From Novosphingobium album (ex Liu et al. 2023) (GTDB lineage: Bacteria; Pseudomonadota; Alphaproteobacteria; Sphingomonadales; Sphingomonadaceae), in assembly GCF_029076845.1 (NCBI RefSeq), contig NZ_JARESE010000015.1, positions 248,001 to 312,000 of the forward strand: DNA of 64,000 bases. The letters run 5' to 3'. Position 1 is the stretch's first letter. Every line of letters starts with the position of its first letter. A model generated the notes under the pieces. It was not told where the DNA came from. It worked only from the letters and a program-made list of their open reading frames with translations, and did not search any database. Positions 53,500 to 63,047 of the stretch are shown here, in pieces. Both the position numbers and the translations under genes were made by a program.

Positions 53500-54032
53500 T
53501 GAGCCGTATCGGCAAAAGGCCGGTAGCGATCCCGAGCGGGGTCACTGCCTCCATCGACAATGGCGTGCTTTCGGTGAAGGGCCCCAAGGGCACGCTCACC
53601 ATGGGCTTGTCGGACCTCGTGACCTACAGTCTCGATGACGGCGCGATCTCGGTGCAGCCGGCCAACGACAGCAAGGCGTCGCGCAGCCATTGGGGTATGC
53701 AGCGTACGCTCGTCTCGAACCTCGTCGAAGGGGTGACGCAGGGCTTTTCGAAGATCCTCGACATCACCGGCGTCGGCTATCGCGCGAACGCCCAGGGCGG
53801 GAAGCTGAAGCTCCAGCTCGGCTATTCGCACGATGTCGACATCGACGTGCCCGAAGGCATCGAGATCAAGACGCCGGACAACACGACGATCGAGATTTCC
53901 GGTAACGACAAGCAGAAGGTCGGCCAGGTTGCGGCCGAGATTCGCCGCTGGCGCAAGCCCGAACCCTACAAGGGCAAGGGCATCAAGTACCGCGGCGAGT
54001 ACATCTTCCGCAAGGAAGGGAAGAAGAAGTAA
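53499..54032 (+). CDS. rplF: 50S ribosomal protein L6
   Basis: A 177-aa protein near the sarcin-ricin loop. [19 protein letters not shown] opens the protein; [30 protein letters not shown] and [30 protein letters not shown] close it. The ATG overlaps the rpsH stop by one base. Confidence 0.98.
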   Translation: MSRIGKRPVAIPSGVTASIDNGVLSVKGPKGTLTMGLSDLVTYSLDDGAISVQPANDSKASRSHWGMQRTLVSNLVEGVTQGFSKILDITGVGYRANAQGGKLKLQLGYSHDVDIDVPEGIEIKTPDNTTIEISGNDKQKVGQVAAEIRRWRKPEPYKGKGIKYRGEYIFRKEGKKK

Positions 54033-54370
54033 TGGCCAAGCTTTCCCTTTTCGACCGCCGGCGCCGGCGGGTCCGCACCGCGCTTCGCGCCCGTTCGGGC
54101 GGCCGTCCCCGGCTTTCGGTGCATCGCACCGGCAAGCACATCTACGCGCAGGTGATCGACGACGCGCAGGGCCGCACGATCGTCGCCGCCAACACGCTGG
54201 GTAGCAAGGGCAGCGATATCGATGCCGCCATCCGCGTGGGCAAGGAACTCGCCGAGGCCGCCAAGCAGGCGGGCATTACCTCGGTCGTGTTCGATCGCGG
54301 CGGTTTCCTGTTCCATGGCCGCGTCAAGGCGCTGGCTGATGCCGCTCGCGAAGGCGGGCTGGAGTTCTGA
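54032..54370 (+). CDS. rplR: 50S ribosomal protein L18
   Basis: A 112-aa 5S rRNA-binding protein. [35 protein letters not shown] and [28 protein letters not shown] are diagnostic. It overlaps rplF by one base. Confidence 0.98.
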   Translation: MAKLSLFDRRRRRVRTALRARSGGRPRLSVHRTGKHIYAQVIDDAQGRTIVAANTLGSKGSDIDAAIRVGKELAEAAKQAGITSVVFDRGGFLFHGRVKALADAAREGGLEF

Positions 54371-55086
54371 TGATGGCTGACGAAAACACCGAAAACCAGG
54401 TCGAAGTCGTGGTCGAGGGCGCCGAGCCCGAGGTCCGTGAGGGCCGTGGCGGCCGTGGCGGCGGCGATCGCGAGCGTGGTGGCCGTGGCGGCCGTGGCGG
54501 TCGCGGTGGCCGGCGCGACGATCGTCGCAACCGCAACGAGGACGACGGCGGCGAAGAGCTGATCGAGAAGCTCGTGCACATCAACCGCGTCTCCAAGACC
54601 GTCAAGGGCGGCAAGCGCTTCGGTTTCGCCGCGCTGGTCGTGGTGGGCGATGGCAAGGGCCGGGTCGGCTTCGGCCACTCGAAGGCCCGCGAAGTGCCCG
54701 AGGCGATCACCAAGGCGACTGCTTCGGCCAAGAAGAAGATGGTCCGCGTCCCGCTCAAGGAAGGTCGCACCCTGCACCATGACGGCAAGGGCCGCTTCGG
54801 CGCCGGCAAGGTCAACGTCCGCACCGCGCCCGCGGGCACCGGCATCATCGCCGGCGGTCCGATGCGCGCCGTGTTCGAAAGCCTGGGCGTTCACGATGTC
54901 GTGACCAAGTCGGTCGGCACGTCGAACCCCTACAACATGATCCGCGCCACGTTCGACGCGCTGACCAGCCAGACTTCGCCGAAGTCAGTGGCGCAGCGTC
55001 GCGGCAAGAAGGTCGCCGATCTGCTCGGTCGCGGTGGCGCGAACGAGGCGGAGGCAGAGGCCGCCGCCGATGCGATTGTGGAGTGA
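54370..55086 (+). CDS. rpsE: 30S ribosomal protein S5 with RGG-rich N-terminal extension
   Basis: A 238-aa S5. The family core begins near residue 65 ([38 protein letters not shown]-like [35 protein letters not shown]). Before it lie about 60 extra residues, including an RGG-rich tract at about 25-55 ([20 protein letters not shown]). RGG tracts bind RNA in other proteins. The ATG overlaps the rplR stop by one base; a second in-frame ATG at 54373 is possible. Confidence 0.97.
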   Translation: MMADENTENQVEVVVEGAEPEVREGRGGRGGGDRERGGRGGRGGRGGRRDDRRNRNEDDGGEELIEKLVHINRVSKTVKGGKRFGFAALVVVGDGKGRVGFGHSKAREVPEAITKATASAKKKMVRVPLKEGRTLHHDGKGRFGAGKVNVRTAPAGTGIIAGGPMRAVFESLGVHDVVTKSVGTSNPYNMIRATFDALTSQTSPKSVAQRRGKKVADLLGRGGANEAEAEAAADAIVE

Positions 55087-55091
55087 GTCAG

Positions 55092-55268
55092 ATGGCTAAG
55101 ATCAAGATCAAGCAGATCGGCTCGCCGATCCGCCGGCCGGAAAGCCAGAAGAAGATTCTCGTCGGCCTGGGCCTTGGCAAGATGCATCGCATTGTGGAGG
55201 TGGAAGACACCGCCGAAGTGCGCGGCGCGATCGCCAGGCTGCCGCATATGGTCGAAGTGCTCGACTGA
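55092..55268 (+). CDS. rpmD: 50S ribosomal protein L30
   Basis: A 58-aa protein of the 50S subunit: [20 protein letters not shown], then [21 protein letters not shown] and HMVEVLD. ATG 55092 gives the usual length; GTG 55083 is in frame. It is followed by a strong terminator rather than by rplO. Confidence 0.96.
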   Translation: MAKIKIKQIGSPIRRPESQKKILVGLGLGKMHRIVEVEDTAEVRGAIARLPHMVEVLD

Positions 55269-55296
55269 GGCTTCACCGGCTCGACGTGAGTTATGC

Positions 55297-55330
55297 AAAA
55301 AGCCCCGGTGCCAGGCGCCGGGGCTTTTTT
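55297..55330 (+). terminator. Strong Rho-independent terminator inside the spc operon, after rpmD
   Basis: AAAAAGCCCCGG (55297-55308) pairs with CCGGGGCTTTTT (55318-55329) and ends in TTTTTT. It lies 28 bases after rpmD, upstream of the inserted lipoprotein gene and rplO. Confidence 0.93.
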
Positions 55331-55379
55331 GTTCGGCGGAATGTGCGCGGCCGGGTGGCGGCGCTGCTGGGGAACTGAC

Positions 55380-56579
55380 TTGGCTGGCAGGACATATGCG
55401 GCTTGGCTCGTGTGCGCGATGCTGCTGGGAACGGCGGCCTGCACGCCGCGCGAGCCCGAGCAGGAGCGGATCTGGGACGAAAGCCAGACCGGGGTTGCCG
55501 CCTGTGACGAACCGGCGCTGACGCCTGACGTCCTGAAGCGGCAGCGACTGGCGGACGAAGCCTTGCGCAAGGCCTTGCTCGCGGCCGGGCCCGATCCCGC
55601 CGTCGAAGCGCGCAAGGCCGTGGTGGCAGGCGATTTCCGCCTGGCCGCCGCCATGACGATGGATGCGGCCCATCCCCGGCTTTACGGCGCGCAATGCCGC
55701 ATCGCCGGCGGGCTCGACCCATGGATGGCGCGCGTGATCGGCGTCGAGGGCGAGGATGCGGCGGACGACCGCTCCGGCGCCGAGCGCGCGCACCAAAGCC
55801 GCGTCGCCAGTTTCGGGCGCCGCTATAACCAGGCGCTGCTGGCCGATCCGCGCTATCCCTACAGCGACGTGTGCCGGCCCGGCGAGGACGCGGGCAAGGC
55901 GTCCGGGGCGGCCGGTCTCGCGCCGGAGCAGGCTTATGGCTTCCCCGATCTCGCGTCGCGGCCGATCCCGGCGACGCTGGCCGACGCGGCGCGGCGCGGC
56001 GACACCGCGAGCCTTGGCCGGATGCTGCGTTCGGGCCGTCACGACGTCAACGCCGCCGATATGTTCGGGCTGACCGCGCTTGCCTGGGCCATCGCCTATC
56101 GCGAGTCGGACGCGGTCGAAGCGCTGTTGCGGGCCAAGGCCAGCCCGGCCGGATCGAAATGCCAGTCGCTGCTCGATGCCAGTTCCCCGATCCAGATCGC
56201 CCGGTCGATGCAGTGGCGCAGCGAGATCCTGCGGATGCGCAGCATGGTCGCGCCCGAGGAATTCGACGAGCTGGCCGAGCAGCCGCAGATGTTCGAGAAG
56301 GAAGAGATGACCTTCCGGCTCGCGCTGATCGAACTGGCCAAGCGCCACGAAGAGGAACTGGCGCGGCAGGAATCGAGCGTCCAGCTCGTGACCATCGCCG
56401 TCGATGACGCGGGCAAGGCGCTTTCGTGCAAGCTGGAGCCCGGCACGCCGCTGCCCGTGTTCGATCGGGAAGTCTGCACGCTGGCGATGAATGTCCTGCG
56501 CTTCCGGCCGGCGCGCAACACCTTCGGCACAGCCGTTCCGGGCGAGTTCACCGTCGCCGTGCGCACGATGGGCAAGTGA
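55380..56579 (+). CDS. Ankyrin-repeat lipoprotein with TonB-C-like end, inserted in the spc operon
   Basis: A 399-aa protein not normally found in this operon. A hydrophobic signal with lipobox-like LLGTAAC predicts an outer- or inner-membrane lipoprotein. Residues 200-265 form an ankyrin region (TLADAARRGDTASLGRMLRS, DMFGLTALAWAIAYRES). The last 65 residues (VAVDDAGKALSCKLEPG-like, MNVLRFRPARNTFG) resemble the C-terminal domain of TonB. The start is unclear: TTG 55380 has GGGGA six bases upstream and places the signal correctly. It has its own codon use typical of the chromosome, so transfer is not recent. Confidence 0.82.
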   Translation: MAGRTYAAWLVCAMLLGTAACTPREPEQERIWDESQTGVAACDEPALTPDVLKRQRLADEALRKALLAAGPDPAVEARKAVVAGDFRLAAAMTMDAAHPRLYGAQCRIAGGLDPWMARVIGVEGEDAADDRSGAERAHQSRVASFGRRYNQALLADPRYPYSDVCRPGEDAGKASGAAGLAPEQAYGFPDLASRPIPATLADAARRGDTASLGRMLRSGRHDVNAADMFGLTALAWAIAYRESDAVEALLRAKASPAGSKCQSLLDASSPIQIARSMQWRSEILRMRSMVAPEEFDELAEQPQMFEKEEMTFRLALIELAKRHEEELARQESSVQLVTIAVDDAGKALSCKLEPGTPLPVFDREVCTLAMNVLRFRPARNTFGTAVPGEFTVAVRTMGK

Positions 56580-56693
56580 GGCGAGCGCGCGCCGGCCGCC
56601 TCCGCCCAATTGAGGGGGTGACATTGCCATCGGCTTCCCTTATGGGGCCGCCTTTCCATCCAGCGCGACTTAAAGCGAAAGCGAGTGCAGACT

Positions 56694-57176
56694 ATGAAAC
56701 TGAACGACATCCGTGACAATGATGGTGCCCGCCACCGCCGCATCCGCGTCGGCCGGGGCATCGGCTCGGGCAAGGGCAAGACCAGCGGGCGGGGCCAGAA
56801 GGGCCAGAAGGCGCGCTCGGGCGTGGCCATCAAGGGCTTCGAGGGCGGCCAGATGCCGCTCCACATGCGCATCCCGAAGCGCGGCTTCACCAACGCCAAG
56901 TTCGCCAAGGACTATGCCGAAGTGAACCTGGGCATGGTGCAGAAGGCGATCGACGCGGGCAAGCTCGATACCTCGGCGGTGATCGACCACGCCGTGCTCA
57001 AGGCCGCGGGCCTGGCGCGTGGCGGCCGCGACGGCGTGCGCCTGCTCGGCAAGGGCGAACTCACCGCGAAGGTGAGCTTCCAGGTGGCCGGTGCGTCGAA
57101 GGGCGCGATCGAGGCGGTCGGCAAGGCCGGCGGCTCGGTCGAGGTGCTCGTCGCCAAGGAAGCCGCCGAAGCCTGA
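56694..57176 (+). CDS. rplO: 50S ribosomal protein L15
   Basis: A 160-aa protein. [41 protein letters not shown] is invariant, followed by [17 protein letters not shown] and the glycine-rich C-terminal GEL loop. It is separated from rpmD by the inserted lipoprotein gene (normal distance is under 50 bases). Confidence 0.98.
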   Translation: MKLNDIRDNDGARHRRIRVGRGIGSGKGKTSGRGQKGQKARSGVAIKGFEGGQMPLHMRIPKRGFTNAKFAKDYAEVNLGMVQKAIDAGKLDTSAVIDHAVLKAAGLARGGRDGVRLLGKGELTAKVSFQVAGASKGAIEAVGKAGGSVEVLVAKEAAEA

Positions 57177-57346
57177 GTCCGCGCTCCCGCGACAGGGCGG
57201 GGAGCGCTGGTGCGCGTTTCCCCGCCTTCACGGGTTTTCGGCCCGGCGGGAATACCTATATGATTGTTTCCGCACCGGGGTTCGACAAGGCGCCTTGCGC
57301 AAGCTAAGGCCGGATCGACCCTTTCAATCGAGGCTCAATTTTCGCG

Positions 57347-58714
57347 ATGGCTTCACGCGCCGACAACATTGCCAGCAGCCTGAGCCTGGCCAACTTTTCC
57401 AAGGCGACCGAGCTCAAGAACCGAATCTGGTTTACGATCGGCGCGCTGATCGTTTTCCGCTTTCTCAGCTTCGTGCCGCTGCCCGGCATCAACCCGCTGG
57501 TGCTGGAAACGCTCTACAGCCAGACTCGCGGCGGCATTCTCGATCTGTTCAACACCTTTTCGGGCGGCAGCCTGGAACGCATGAGCCTGATCGCGCTGGG
57601 CGTAATGCCCTATATCACCGCCTCGATCGTGGTGCAGCTTGCCGCCTCGCTCCATCCGGCGCTGATGGCGCTCAAGAAGGAAGGCGAGGCGGGGCGCAAG
57701 AAGCTGAACCAGTATACCCGGTACGGCGCCGTGCTGCTGTGCGCGATCCAGGGCTGGTTCGTCGCCACCGGGCTTGAGGCCTATGCGGCGCAAAGCGGCC
57801 TGCAGGCGGTGGTCAATCCCGGTTACATGTTCCGTGTTGGCGCGGTCGTCAGCCTGGTCGGCGGGACGATGTTCCTGCTCTGGCTGGGCGAGCAGATCAC
57901 CTCGCGCGGGATCGGCAATGGCGTGTCGCTCATCATCATGGCGGGCATTGTCGCCCAGATGCCGACGTTCGCCGGCAACCTGGGGCGGCAATACAGCGCC
58001 GGCGATACCGGCAGCCTGCTGATCGTCGCGCTGATCGTGCTGGTCGTCTCGATGATCCTGTTCATCTGTTTCATGGAACGCGCGCAGCGGCGATTGTTGA
58101 TCCAGTATCCCAAGCGGGCGACGCAGCGCGGCATGATGCAGGCCGATCGCAGCCACTTGCCGCTGAAGATCAACACCGCCGGCGTCATCCCGCCGATCTT
58201 CGCCAGCTCGCTGCTGCTGCTGCCGCTCACCATCACGCAGTTCGCCGGCAAGTCGCTGTCGACCGATACCGCGATGGGCCAGTTCGTGGTGACGCTCAAC
58301 CAGTACCTTGGTCACGGCAAGCCGCTCTACATGGCGCTTTACGCCGCTGGCATCATCTTCTTCTGCTTCTTCTACACGGCTGTCGTCTTCAACCCGGAAG
58401 AGACGGCGGAGAACCTCAAGAAGAATGGCGGCTTCATTCCGGGGATTCGTCCGGGCAAGAACACGGCGACTTATCTCGATTATGTGCTGACGCGCATCAC
58501 CGTGATCGGCGCGGCCTATCTCACGATCGTCTGCACCGTGCCGGAATACTTCCTGTCGCAGACCGGGCTGCCGCTGCTGTTCCTGGGGGGCACCAGCCTG
58601 CTGATCGTCGTCAACGTCACGGTCGACACGATCACCCAGATCCAGTCACACCTGCTGGCGCACCAGTATGGCGATCTCATCAAGAAGGCGAAACTGAAAG
58701 GCAGGCTGCGGTGA
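57347..58714 (+). CDS. secY: Protein translocase subunit SecY
   Basis: A 455-aa ten-helix membrane protein forming the SecYEG channel. ELKNRIWFTIGALIVFRFLSFVPLPGINP, IALGVMPYITASIVVQLAASLHPAL and the C-terminal GIRPGKNTATYLDYVLTRITVIGAAYLTIVCTVPE are diagnostic. The rplO-secY gap of 170 bases holds a GGCGGGGA/TCCCCGCC hairpin (57196-57226). The start ATG 57347 gives the usual N terminus. Confidence 0.98.
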   Translation: MASRADNIASSLSLANFSKATELKNRIWFTIGALIVFRFLSFVPLPGINPLVLETLYSQTRGGILDLFNTFSGGSLERMSLIALGVMPYITASIVVQLAASLHPALMALKKEGEAGRKKLNQYTRYGAVLLCAIQGWFVATGLEAYAAQSGLQAVVNPGYMFRVGAVVSLVGGTMFLLWLGEQITSRGIGNGVSLIIMAGIVAQMPTFAGNLGRQYSAGDTGSLLIVALIVLVVSMILFICFMERAQRRLLIQYPKRATQRGMMQADRSHLPLKINTAGVIPPIFASSLLLLPLTITQFAGKSLSTDTAMGQFVVTLNQYLGHGKPLYMALYAAGIIFFCFFYTAVVFNPEETAENLKKNGGFIPGIRPGKNTATYLDYVLTRITVIGAAYLTIVCTVPEYFLSQTGLPLLFLGGTSLLIVVNVTVDTITQIQSHLLAHQYGDLIKKAKLKGRLR

Positions 58715-58744
58715 CGCGGCCTTGAGCGTATTGGGGGTTTTTGC

Positions 58745-59392
58745 GTGAACATTATTCTGCTGGGACCGCCGGGAGCGGGCAAGGGAACCCAGGCGCAGCG
58801 TCTGGTCGAGCGGCACGGGATGCGCCAGCTCTCCACCGGGGATATGCTGCGCGCCGCGGTCAAGGCGGGTACGCCGATCGGCCTGCAGGCAAAGGCGGTC
58901 ATGGATCGCGGCGAGCTGGTTTCCGACGAGATCGTCTCGGGCCTCATCGGTGAGGAACTGGACGCGATGGGGCCGGATGCCGGCGCCATCTTCGACGGTT
59001 ATCCGCGCACGGCCGCCCAAGCCGAATCGCTCGACGCTCTGCTGGCCGAACGGGGACGCACGCTCGATCATGTGATCGAGCTGGAAGTGGACGAGGACGC
59101 GCTGGTCGAGCGTATCACCGGCCGCTTCACTTGCGCCACCTGCGGCAAGGGCTACCACGACAAGTTCGAGCAGCCGCAATTGCCGGGCACGTGCGACAAG
59201 TGCGGCGGCACCGAGTTCAAGCGGCGGCCGGATGACAATGCCGAAACCGTGCGCACGCGCCTTGCCGAATATCGCGCCAAGACCGCGCCGATCCTGCCGA
59301 TCTACGAAGCGCGCGGCATCGTCGCGCGGGTCGATGGCATGGCCGACATGGATGATGTGACCAAGGCGATCGAGAAGATCGTGGCCGCCTGA
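58745..59392 (+). CDS. adk: Adenylate kinase
   Basis: A 215-aa enzyme interconverting AMP, ADP and ATP. P-loop LLGPPGAGKGTQAQ, AMP-binding RQLSTGDMLRAAV, the GYPRTAAQAE motif and RRPDDNAETVRTRL are diagnostic. The LID domain has a zinc site with four Cys in FTCATCGKGYH and PGTCDKCGG, characteristic of long-type Adk. GTG start 58745 with GGGGG seven bases before it. Confidence 0.98.
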   Translation: MNIILLGPPGAGKGTQAQRLVERHGMRQLSTGDMLRAAVKAGTPIGLQAKAVMDRGELVSDEIVSGLIGEELDAMGPDAGAIFDGYPRTAAQAESLDALLAERGRTLDHVIELEVDEDALVERITGRFTCATCGKGYHDKFEQPQLPGTCDKCGGTEFKRRPDDNAETVRTRLAEYRAKTAPILPIYEARGIVARVDGMADMDDVTKAIEKIVAA

Positions 59393-59439
59393 TCTTCGCG
59401 GGCGACCGCAAGGCACTGGCGAACGAAGAGGAAGTGCCC

Positions 59440-60129
59440 ATGTTCCGCCCGGTGTTTCGCCCGGCCTTGGCCCTCGCCGCGTTGCTGGCGCCGCTGCCCG
59501 CGTTGGCGGGCGTGCAGGCGGTGACGGAGCGGGGGTTCGTGGTGCGCTATGTGGCCGAGGTGCCCGCCAGCGCCGACGAGACCTGGGAAACGCTGATCGC
59601 GCCCGCGAAGTGGTGGAGCAAGGCGCATACGTATTCGGGCGATTCCCGGAACATGACGATCGACTTGCGGCCGGGTGGCTGTTTCTGCGAAATCCTGCCC
59701 AGCACCGTTTCGCCCAATGCCGCGCCCCGTGGCGGTGTCGAGCATATGCGCGTGGTCTACGTCGAGCGCGGGCGGGCCCTGCGGATGGTCGGCGGGTTGG
59801 GGCCGCTGCAATCCGACGCGGCGACAGGGGTGATGACGGTCATGCTGAAACCTGCGGGTGCGGGTACGCGCATCCTGCTGGAATACACGGTAGGCGGCTA
59901 TTTCCGCACCGAACCCAGGAACCTTGCGCCGCTGGTCGACCAGATGCTGACCGAGCAAGTGACGAGCCTGGCGCAGAAGCTGGGCGGCAAGCTGGTGACG
60001 GTGAGCGAGCCCGCCAGCGAACCGGCGCGCGAGCAGGGCGCCGGGCCGTCAGAGCCGGTCCCCGCGCCGACCGCCGCTCCGCGCGAGCCGATGAAAGGCG
60101 ACAGGATCGGCGAGATCATCGGCCACTGA
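59440..60129 (+). CDS. Secreted SRPBCC protein inserted between adk and rpsM
   Basis: A 229-aa protein. A signal peptide (FRPALALAALLAPLPALA) leads to an SRPBCC domain (ADETWETLIAPAKWWSKAHTYSG, GGCFCEILPST, MRVVYVERGRALRMVGGLGPLQ) and a proline-rich tail. Export of an SRPBCC protein is unusual, since most are cytosolic. ATG 59440 follows GAGGAA by seven bases; GTG 59434 is also in frame. It lies in the normally empty adk-rpsM junction. Function unknown. Confidence 0.82.
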   Translation: MFRPVFRPALALAALLAPLPALAGVQAVTERGFVVRYVAEVPASADETWETLIAPAKWWSKAHTYSGDSRNMTIDLRPGGCFCEILPSTVSPNAAPRGGVEHMRVVYVERGRALRMVGGLGPLQSDAATGVMTVMLKPAGAGTRILLEYTVGGYFRTEPRNLAPLVDQMLTEQVTSLAQKLGGKLVTVSEPASEPAREQGAGPSEPVPAPTAAPREPMKGDRIGEIIGH

Positions 60130-60446
60130 GCGCGTCTTTCGCGATTACGGCCATTTTGGGGTTTTGACTGCGGCCCCGCGATGCGGTAAGTAGAGATCAC
60201 AGGCATTGGAAACCTCACCGGACTTTTTCGGTGTGGTCAAAACTTATTGGCGTGCGGGGCGTTGACAGCCCTTGTGAATCATTCTAAGCGCGCCCTTCAC
60301 TCGACAGAAACGGCTCGGTCCGGCAGGCGTCAGCCACTGTGCGCGCTACCCGGACTTTTGCCTTTTCGCACCGTTGCCTGTCACAAGAGTGTTGATCGCG
60401 TTGAGATAGGGGTGGCTGAGGCGCCTCTGTGGAGCAGGAGAATTAA
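60130..60446 (+). promoter_or_regulatory. Tandem promoters of the rpsM-rpsK-rpoA-rplQ operon
   Basis: A 317-base gap without a gene. Two promoters of the same form are visible: TTGACT-N17-TAAGTA at 60164-60192, and TTGACA-N17-TAAGCG at 60262-60290. The TAAG-type -10 also occurs at the rpsL promoter (40936-40964), which supports all three. The nearer start would give a leader of about 150 bases before rpsM. Confidence 0.6.
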
Positions 60447-60815
60447 GTGGCTCGTATTGCCGGGGTAAACATCCCCACCAACAAGCGTGTTATCATCGCG
60501 CTGACGTATATCCATGGAATCGGCCGGACCAAGGCTGTTGAGATCGCCGACAAGCTCGGGATCGATCACAGCCGCCGCGTGCAGGATCTGTCCGACGCCG
60601 AAGTGCTGCAGATCCGCGAGGCGATTGACGCCGATCACGTGGTGGAAGGCGATCTTCGCCGCCAGACCGCGATGAACATCAAGCGCCTGATGGACCTGGC
60701 CTGCTATCGCGGCCTTCGCCACCGCAAGGGCCTTCCGGTTCGCGGCCAGCGCACGCACACCAACGCGCGCACCCGCAAGGGCAAGGCGAAGCCGATCGCC
60801 GGCAAGAAGAAGTAA
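60447..60815 (+). CDS. rpsM: 30S ribosomal protein S13
   Basis: A 122-aa head protein contacting the P-site tRNA and L5. [29 protein letters not shown] and [42 protein letters not shown] are diagnostic. GTG start after GCAGGAG. Confidence 0.98.
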   Translation: MARIAGVNIPTNKRVIIALTYIHGIGRTKAVEIADKLGIDHSRRVQDLSDAEVLQIREAIDADHVVEGDLRRQTAMNIKRLMDLACYRGLRHRKGLPVRGQRTHTNARTRKGKAKPIAGKKK

Positions 60816-60878
60816 GCCGCAGGGCCGGAGCGGCCCTTCACGGTTTCCCCCAGCGATTTTTCGACAGGATAGACGAAC

Positions 60879-61268
60879 ATGGCACGCGAACCCCAGCGCA
60901 TCAAAAGGCGGGAGCGCAAGAACATCACCAGCGGCATCGCGCATGTGAATGCCAGCTTCAACAACACCATGGTGACGATCACCGATGCCCAGGGCAACGC
61001 CATCTCTTGGTCGTCGGCCGGCATGATGGGCTTCAAGGGCAGCCGCAAGTCGACGCCCTATGCCGCCCAGGTCGCCGCCGACGATGCCGGCAAGAAGGCC
61101 GCCGAGCATGGTGTCCGCACCCTTGAGGTTGAGGTCAAGGGCCCGGGTTCGGGCCGCGAGAGCGCGCTGCGCGCGCTTCAGGCCGTCGGCTTCACCATCA
61201 CCTCGATTCGCGACGTTACGCCGATCCCGCACAACGGCGTCCGGCCTTCCAAGCGCCGCCGCGTCTGA
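60879..61268 (+). CDS. rpsK: 30S ribosomal protein S11
   Basis: A 129-aa platform protein. [54 protein letters not shown] and [15 protein letters not shown] are diagnostic. Confidence 0.98.
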   Translation: MAREPQRIKRRERKNITSGIAHVNASFNNTMVTITDAQGNAISWSSAGMMGFKGSRKSTPYAAQVAADDAGKKAAEHGVRTLEVEVKGPGSGRESALRALQAVGFTITSIRDVTPIPHNGVRPSKRRRV

Positions 61269-61280
61269 TCGAGCCTGTAC

Positions 61281-61347
61281 GGACGGCGAGGCCCTCTCGC
61301 CGTCCGGCTTTCGGATCGGCCGCGGCCCGCATCGGGCACCGCGGCCG
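61281..61347 (+). promoter_or_regulatory. Two hairpins between rpsK and rpoA
   Basis: GGACGGCGAG/CTCGCCGTCC at 61281-61305 is a perfect 10-bp stem, followed by GGCTTTCGG, and CGGCCGCGG/CCGCGGCCG at 61317-61347 is a perfect 9-bp stem. They may attenuate transcription or set the level of rpoA. Confidence 0.45.
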
Positions 61348-61377
61348 TAACCGCACTGAACATCCCAGGGGAAGTCC

Positions 61378-62436
61378 ATGACCGTCAACATCAAGAACTG
61401 GCAGGAACTCAAGAAGCCGAACAGCCTTGAGGTCAAGCCGGGAGCCGACCCCAAGCTCCGCGCGACTTTCGTCGCTGAACCGCTTGAGCGGGGTTTCGGC
61501 CTGACGCTCGGCAACGCGCTGCGTCGCGTGCTGCTGTCCTCGCTTCAGGGCGCCGCGATCACCTCGATCAAGATCGACAACGTCCTGCACGAGTTCTCGT
61601 CGCTGGCCGGCGTGCGCGAGGACGTGACCGACATCGTGCTCAACGTCAAGCAGATCGCGCTCAAGATGCAGGGTGATGGTCCGAAGCGTTTGCAGCTTTC
61701 GGCGATCGGCCCGGCCGCGGTCAAGGCGGGCGATATCGCCGTCTCGGGCGACATCGAGGTGATGAACAAGAACCTCGTGATCTGCCATCTCGACGAAGGC
61801 GCCACGCTGAACATGGAACTGACCGCCGACACCGGCAAGGGCTATGTCCCGGCCGTGTCGAACCGTCCGGTCGATGCGCCGATCGGCCTGATCCCGGTCG
61901 ATTCGCTGTACTCGCCGGTGCGTCAGGTCTCCTACAAGGTCGAGAACGCGCGTATCGGCCAGGAACTGGACTTCGACAAGCTGAGCCTCACGGTCGAGAC
62001 CGACGGCACGGTCACGCCCGAAGACGCGGTCGCCTATGCGGCGCGCATCCTGCAGGACCAGCTCGCGCTGTTCGTCCACTTCGAGGATATCGCCCCGGTC
62101 GGCACCTCGCCGATGATCGGCATCGCCGCCGCCGCGCCTGAAGAGAGCGATACCAACCAGCTCAACCGCTACCTGCTCAAGAAGGTGGACGAACTGGAGC
62201 TGTCGGTGCGTTCGGCCAACTGCCTCAAGAACGACAACATCATCTACATCGGCGATCTGGTCCAGAAGACCGAGGCAGAGATGCTGCGCACGCCGAACTT
62301 CGGCCGCAAGTCGCTCAATGAGATCAAGGAAGTCCTCAGCTCGATGGGGCTGCGCCTGGGCATGGATATCCCCGGCTGGCCGCCCGAAAATATCGAGGAA
62401 ATGGCCAAGAAGCTGGAACAGGAACTGCTCGGCTGA
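61378..62436 (+). CDS. rpoA: RNA polymerase alpha subunit
   Basis: A 352-aa subunit with an N-terminal assembly domain ([33 protein letters not shown]) and a C-terminal domain that binds UP elements and activators ([38 protein letters not shown]). The two are joined by a flexible linker near residue 245. It is slightly longer than the usual 335-340 aa because of the linker and a short C-terminal tail. Confidence 0.98.
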   Translation: MTVNIKNWQELKKPNSLEVKPGADPKLRATFVAEPLERGFGLTLGNALRRVLLSSLQGAAITSIKIDNVLHEFSSLAGVREDVTDIVLNVKQIALKMQGDGPKRLQLSAIGPAAVKAGDIAVSGDIEVMNKNLVICHLDEGATLNMELTADTGKGYVPAVSNRPVDAPIGLIPVDSLYSPVRQVSYKVENARIGQELDFDKLSLTVETDGTVTPEDAVAYAARILQDQLALFVHFEDIAPVGTSPMIGIAAAAPEESDTNQLNRYLLKKVDELELSVRSANCLKNDNIIYIGDLVQKTEAEMLRTPNFGRKSLNEIKEVLSSMGLRLGMDIPGWPPENIEEMAKKLEQELLG

Positions 62437-62547
62437 ACCCCGGGCGGGCCTGCCACCGGCAGCCGACAAGGGTGATGGGGCGGCGACCCGAACTGCCGCC
62501 GGGACCGGGCTACCTGATACGGGCCCCTTACGAACGGAGTACAGAAC

Positions 62548-62970
62548 ATGCGCCATAAAATCGCCGGCCGCAAACTGCAGCGCACCAGCGGCCACCGCGC
62601 CGCGCTGCTGCGCAACATGGCCGCCGCGCTGATCAAGCACGAGCAGATCCAGACCACCACGGCCAAGGCCAAGGAACTGCGCCCCTATGTCGAAAAGCTG
62701 GTCACGCTGGCCAAGCGCGGCGGTCTTTCGAACCGTCGCCTGGCGCATAGCCGCGTGATGGACGAAGCGCAGGAGCGCAAGCTGTTCGAGGTTCTTGCCG
62801 AGCGTTATGCCGGTCGCAACGGCGGCTACACCCGCATCATCAAGGCCGGCATCCGCGCTTCGGACGCCGCGCCGATCGCGATCATCGAATTCGTCGATCG
62901 CGATACCGACGCCAAGGGCCAGGATTCGGGCCCGGTGACGAGCGAGGTCGAGGAATACGCGGAGGCCTGA
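62548..62970 (+). CDS. rplQ: 50S ribosomal protein L17
   Basis: A 140-aa protein. [37 protein letters not shown] is diagnostic, followed by [24 protein letters not shown]. The C terminus has an acidic tail. It is the last gene of the ribosomal block and is followed by a terminator. Confidence 0.98.
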   Translation: MRHKIAGRKLQRTSGHRAALLRNMAAALIKHEQIQTTTAKAKELRPYVEKLVTLAKRGGLSNRRLAHSRVMDEAQERKLFEVLAERYAGRNGGYTRIIKAGIRASDAAPIAIIEFVDRDTDAKGQDSGPVTSEVEEYAEA

Positions 62971-62999
62971 TCTCCCGATCCCGGATAGAAATTGCATGG

Positions 63000-63034
63000 G
63001 CGGCCGCGAATGCTAGATTCGCGGCCGCTTTTGT
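63000..63034 (+). terminator. Rho-independent terminator after rplQ
   Basis: GCGGCCGCGAA pairs with TTCGCGGCCGC around TGCTAGA, followed by TTTTGTTT. It ends the alpha operon, 30 bases after the rplQ stop. Confidence 0.92.
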
Positions 63035-63047
63035 TTGGGAGAGAACC

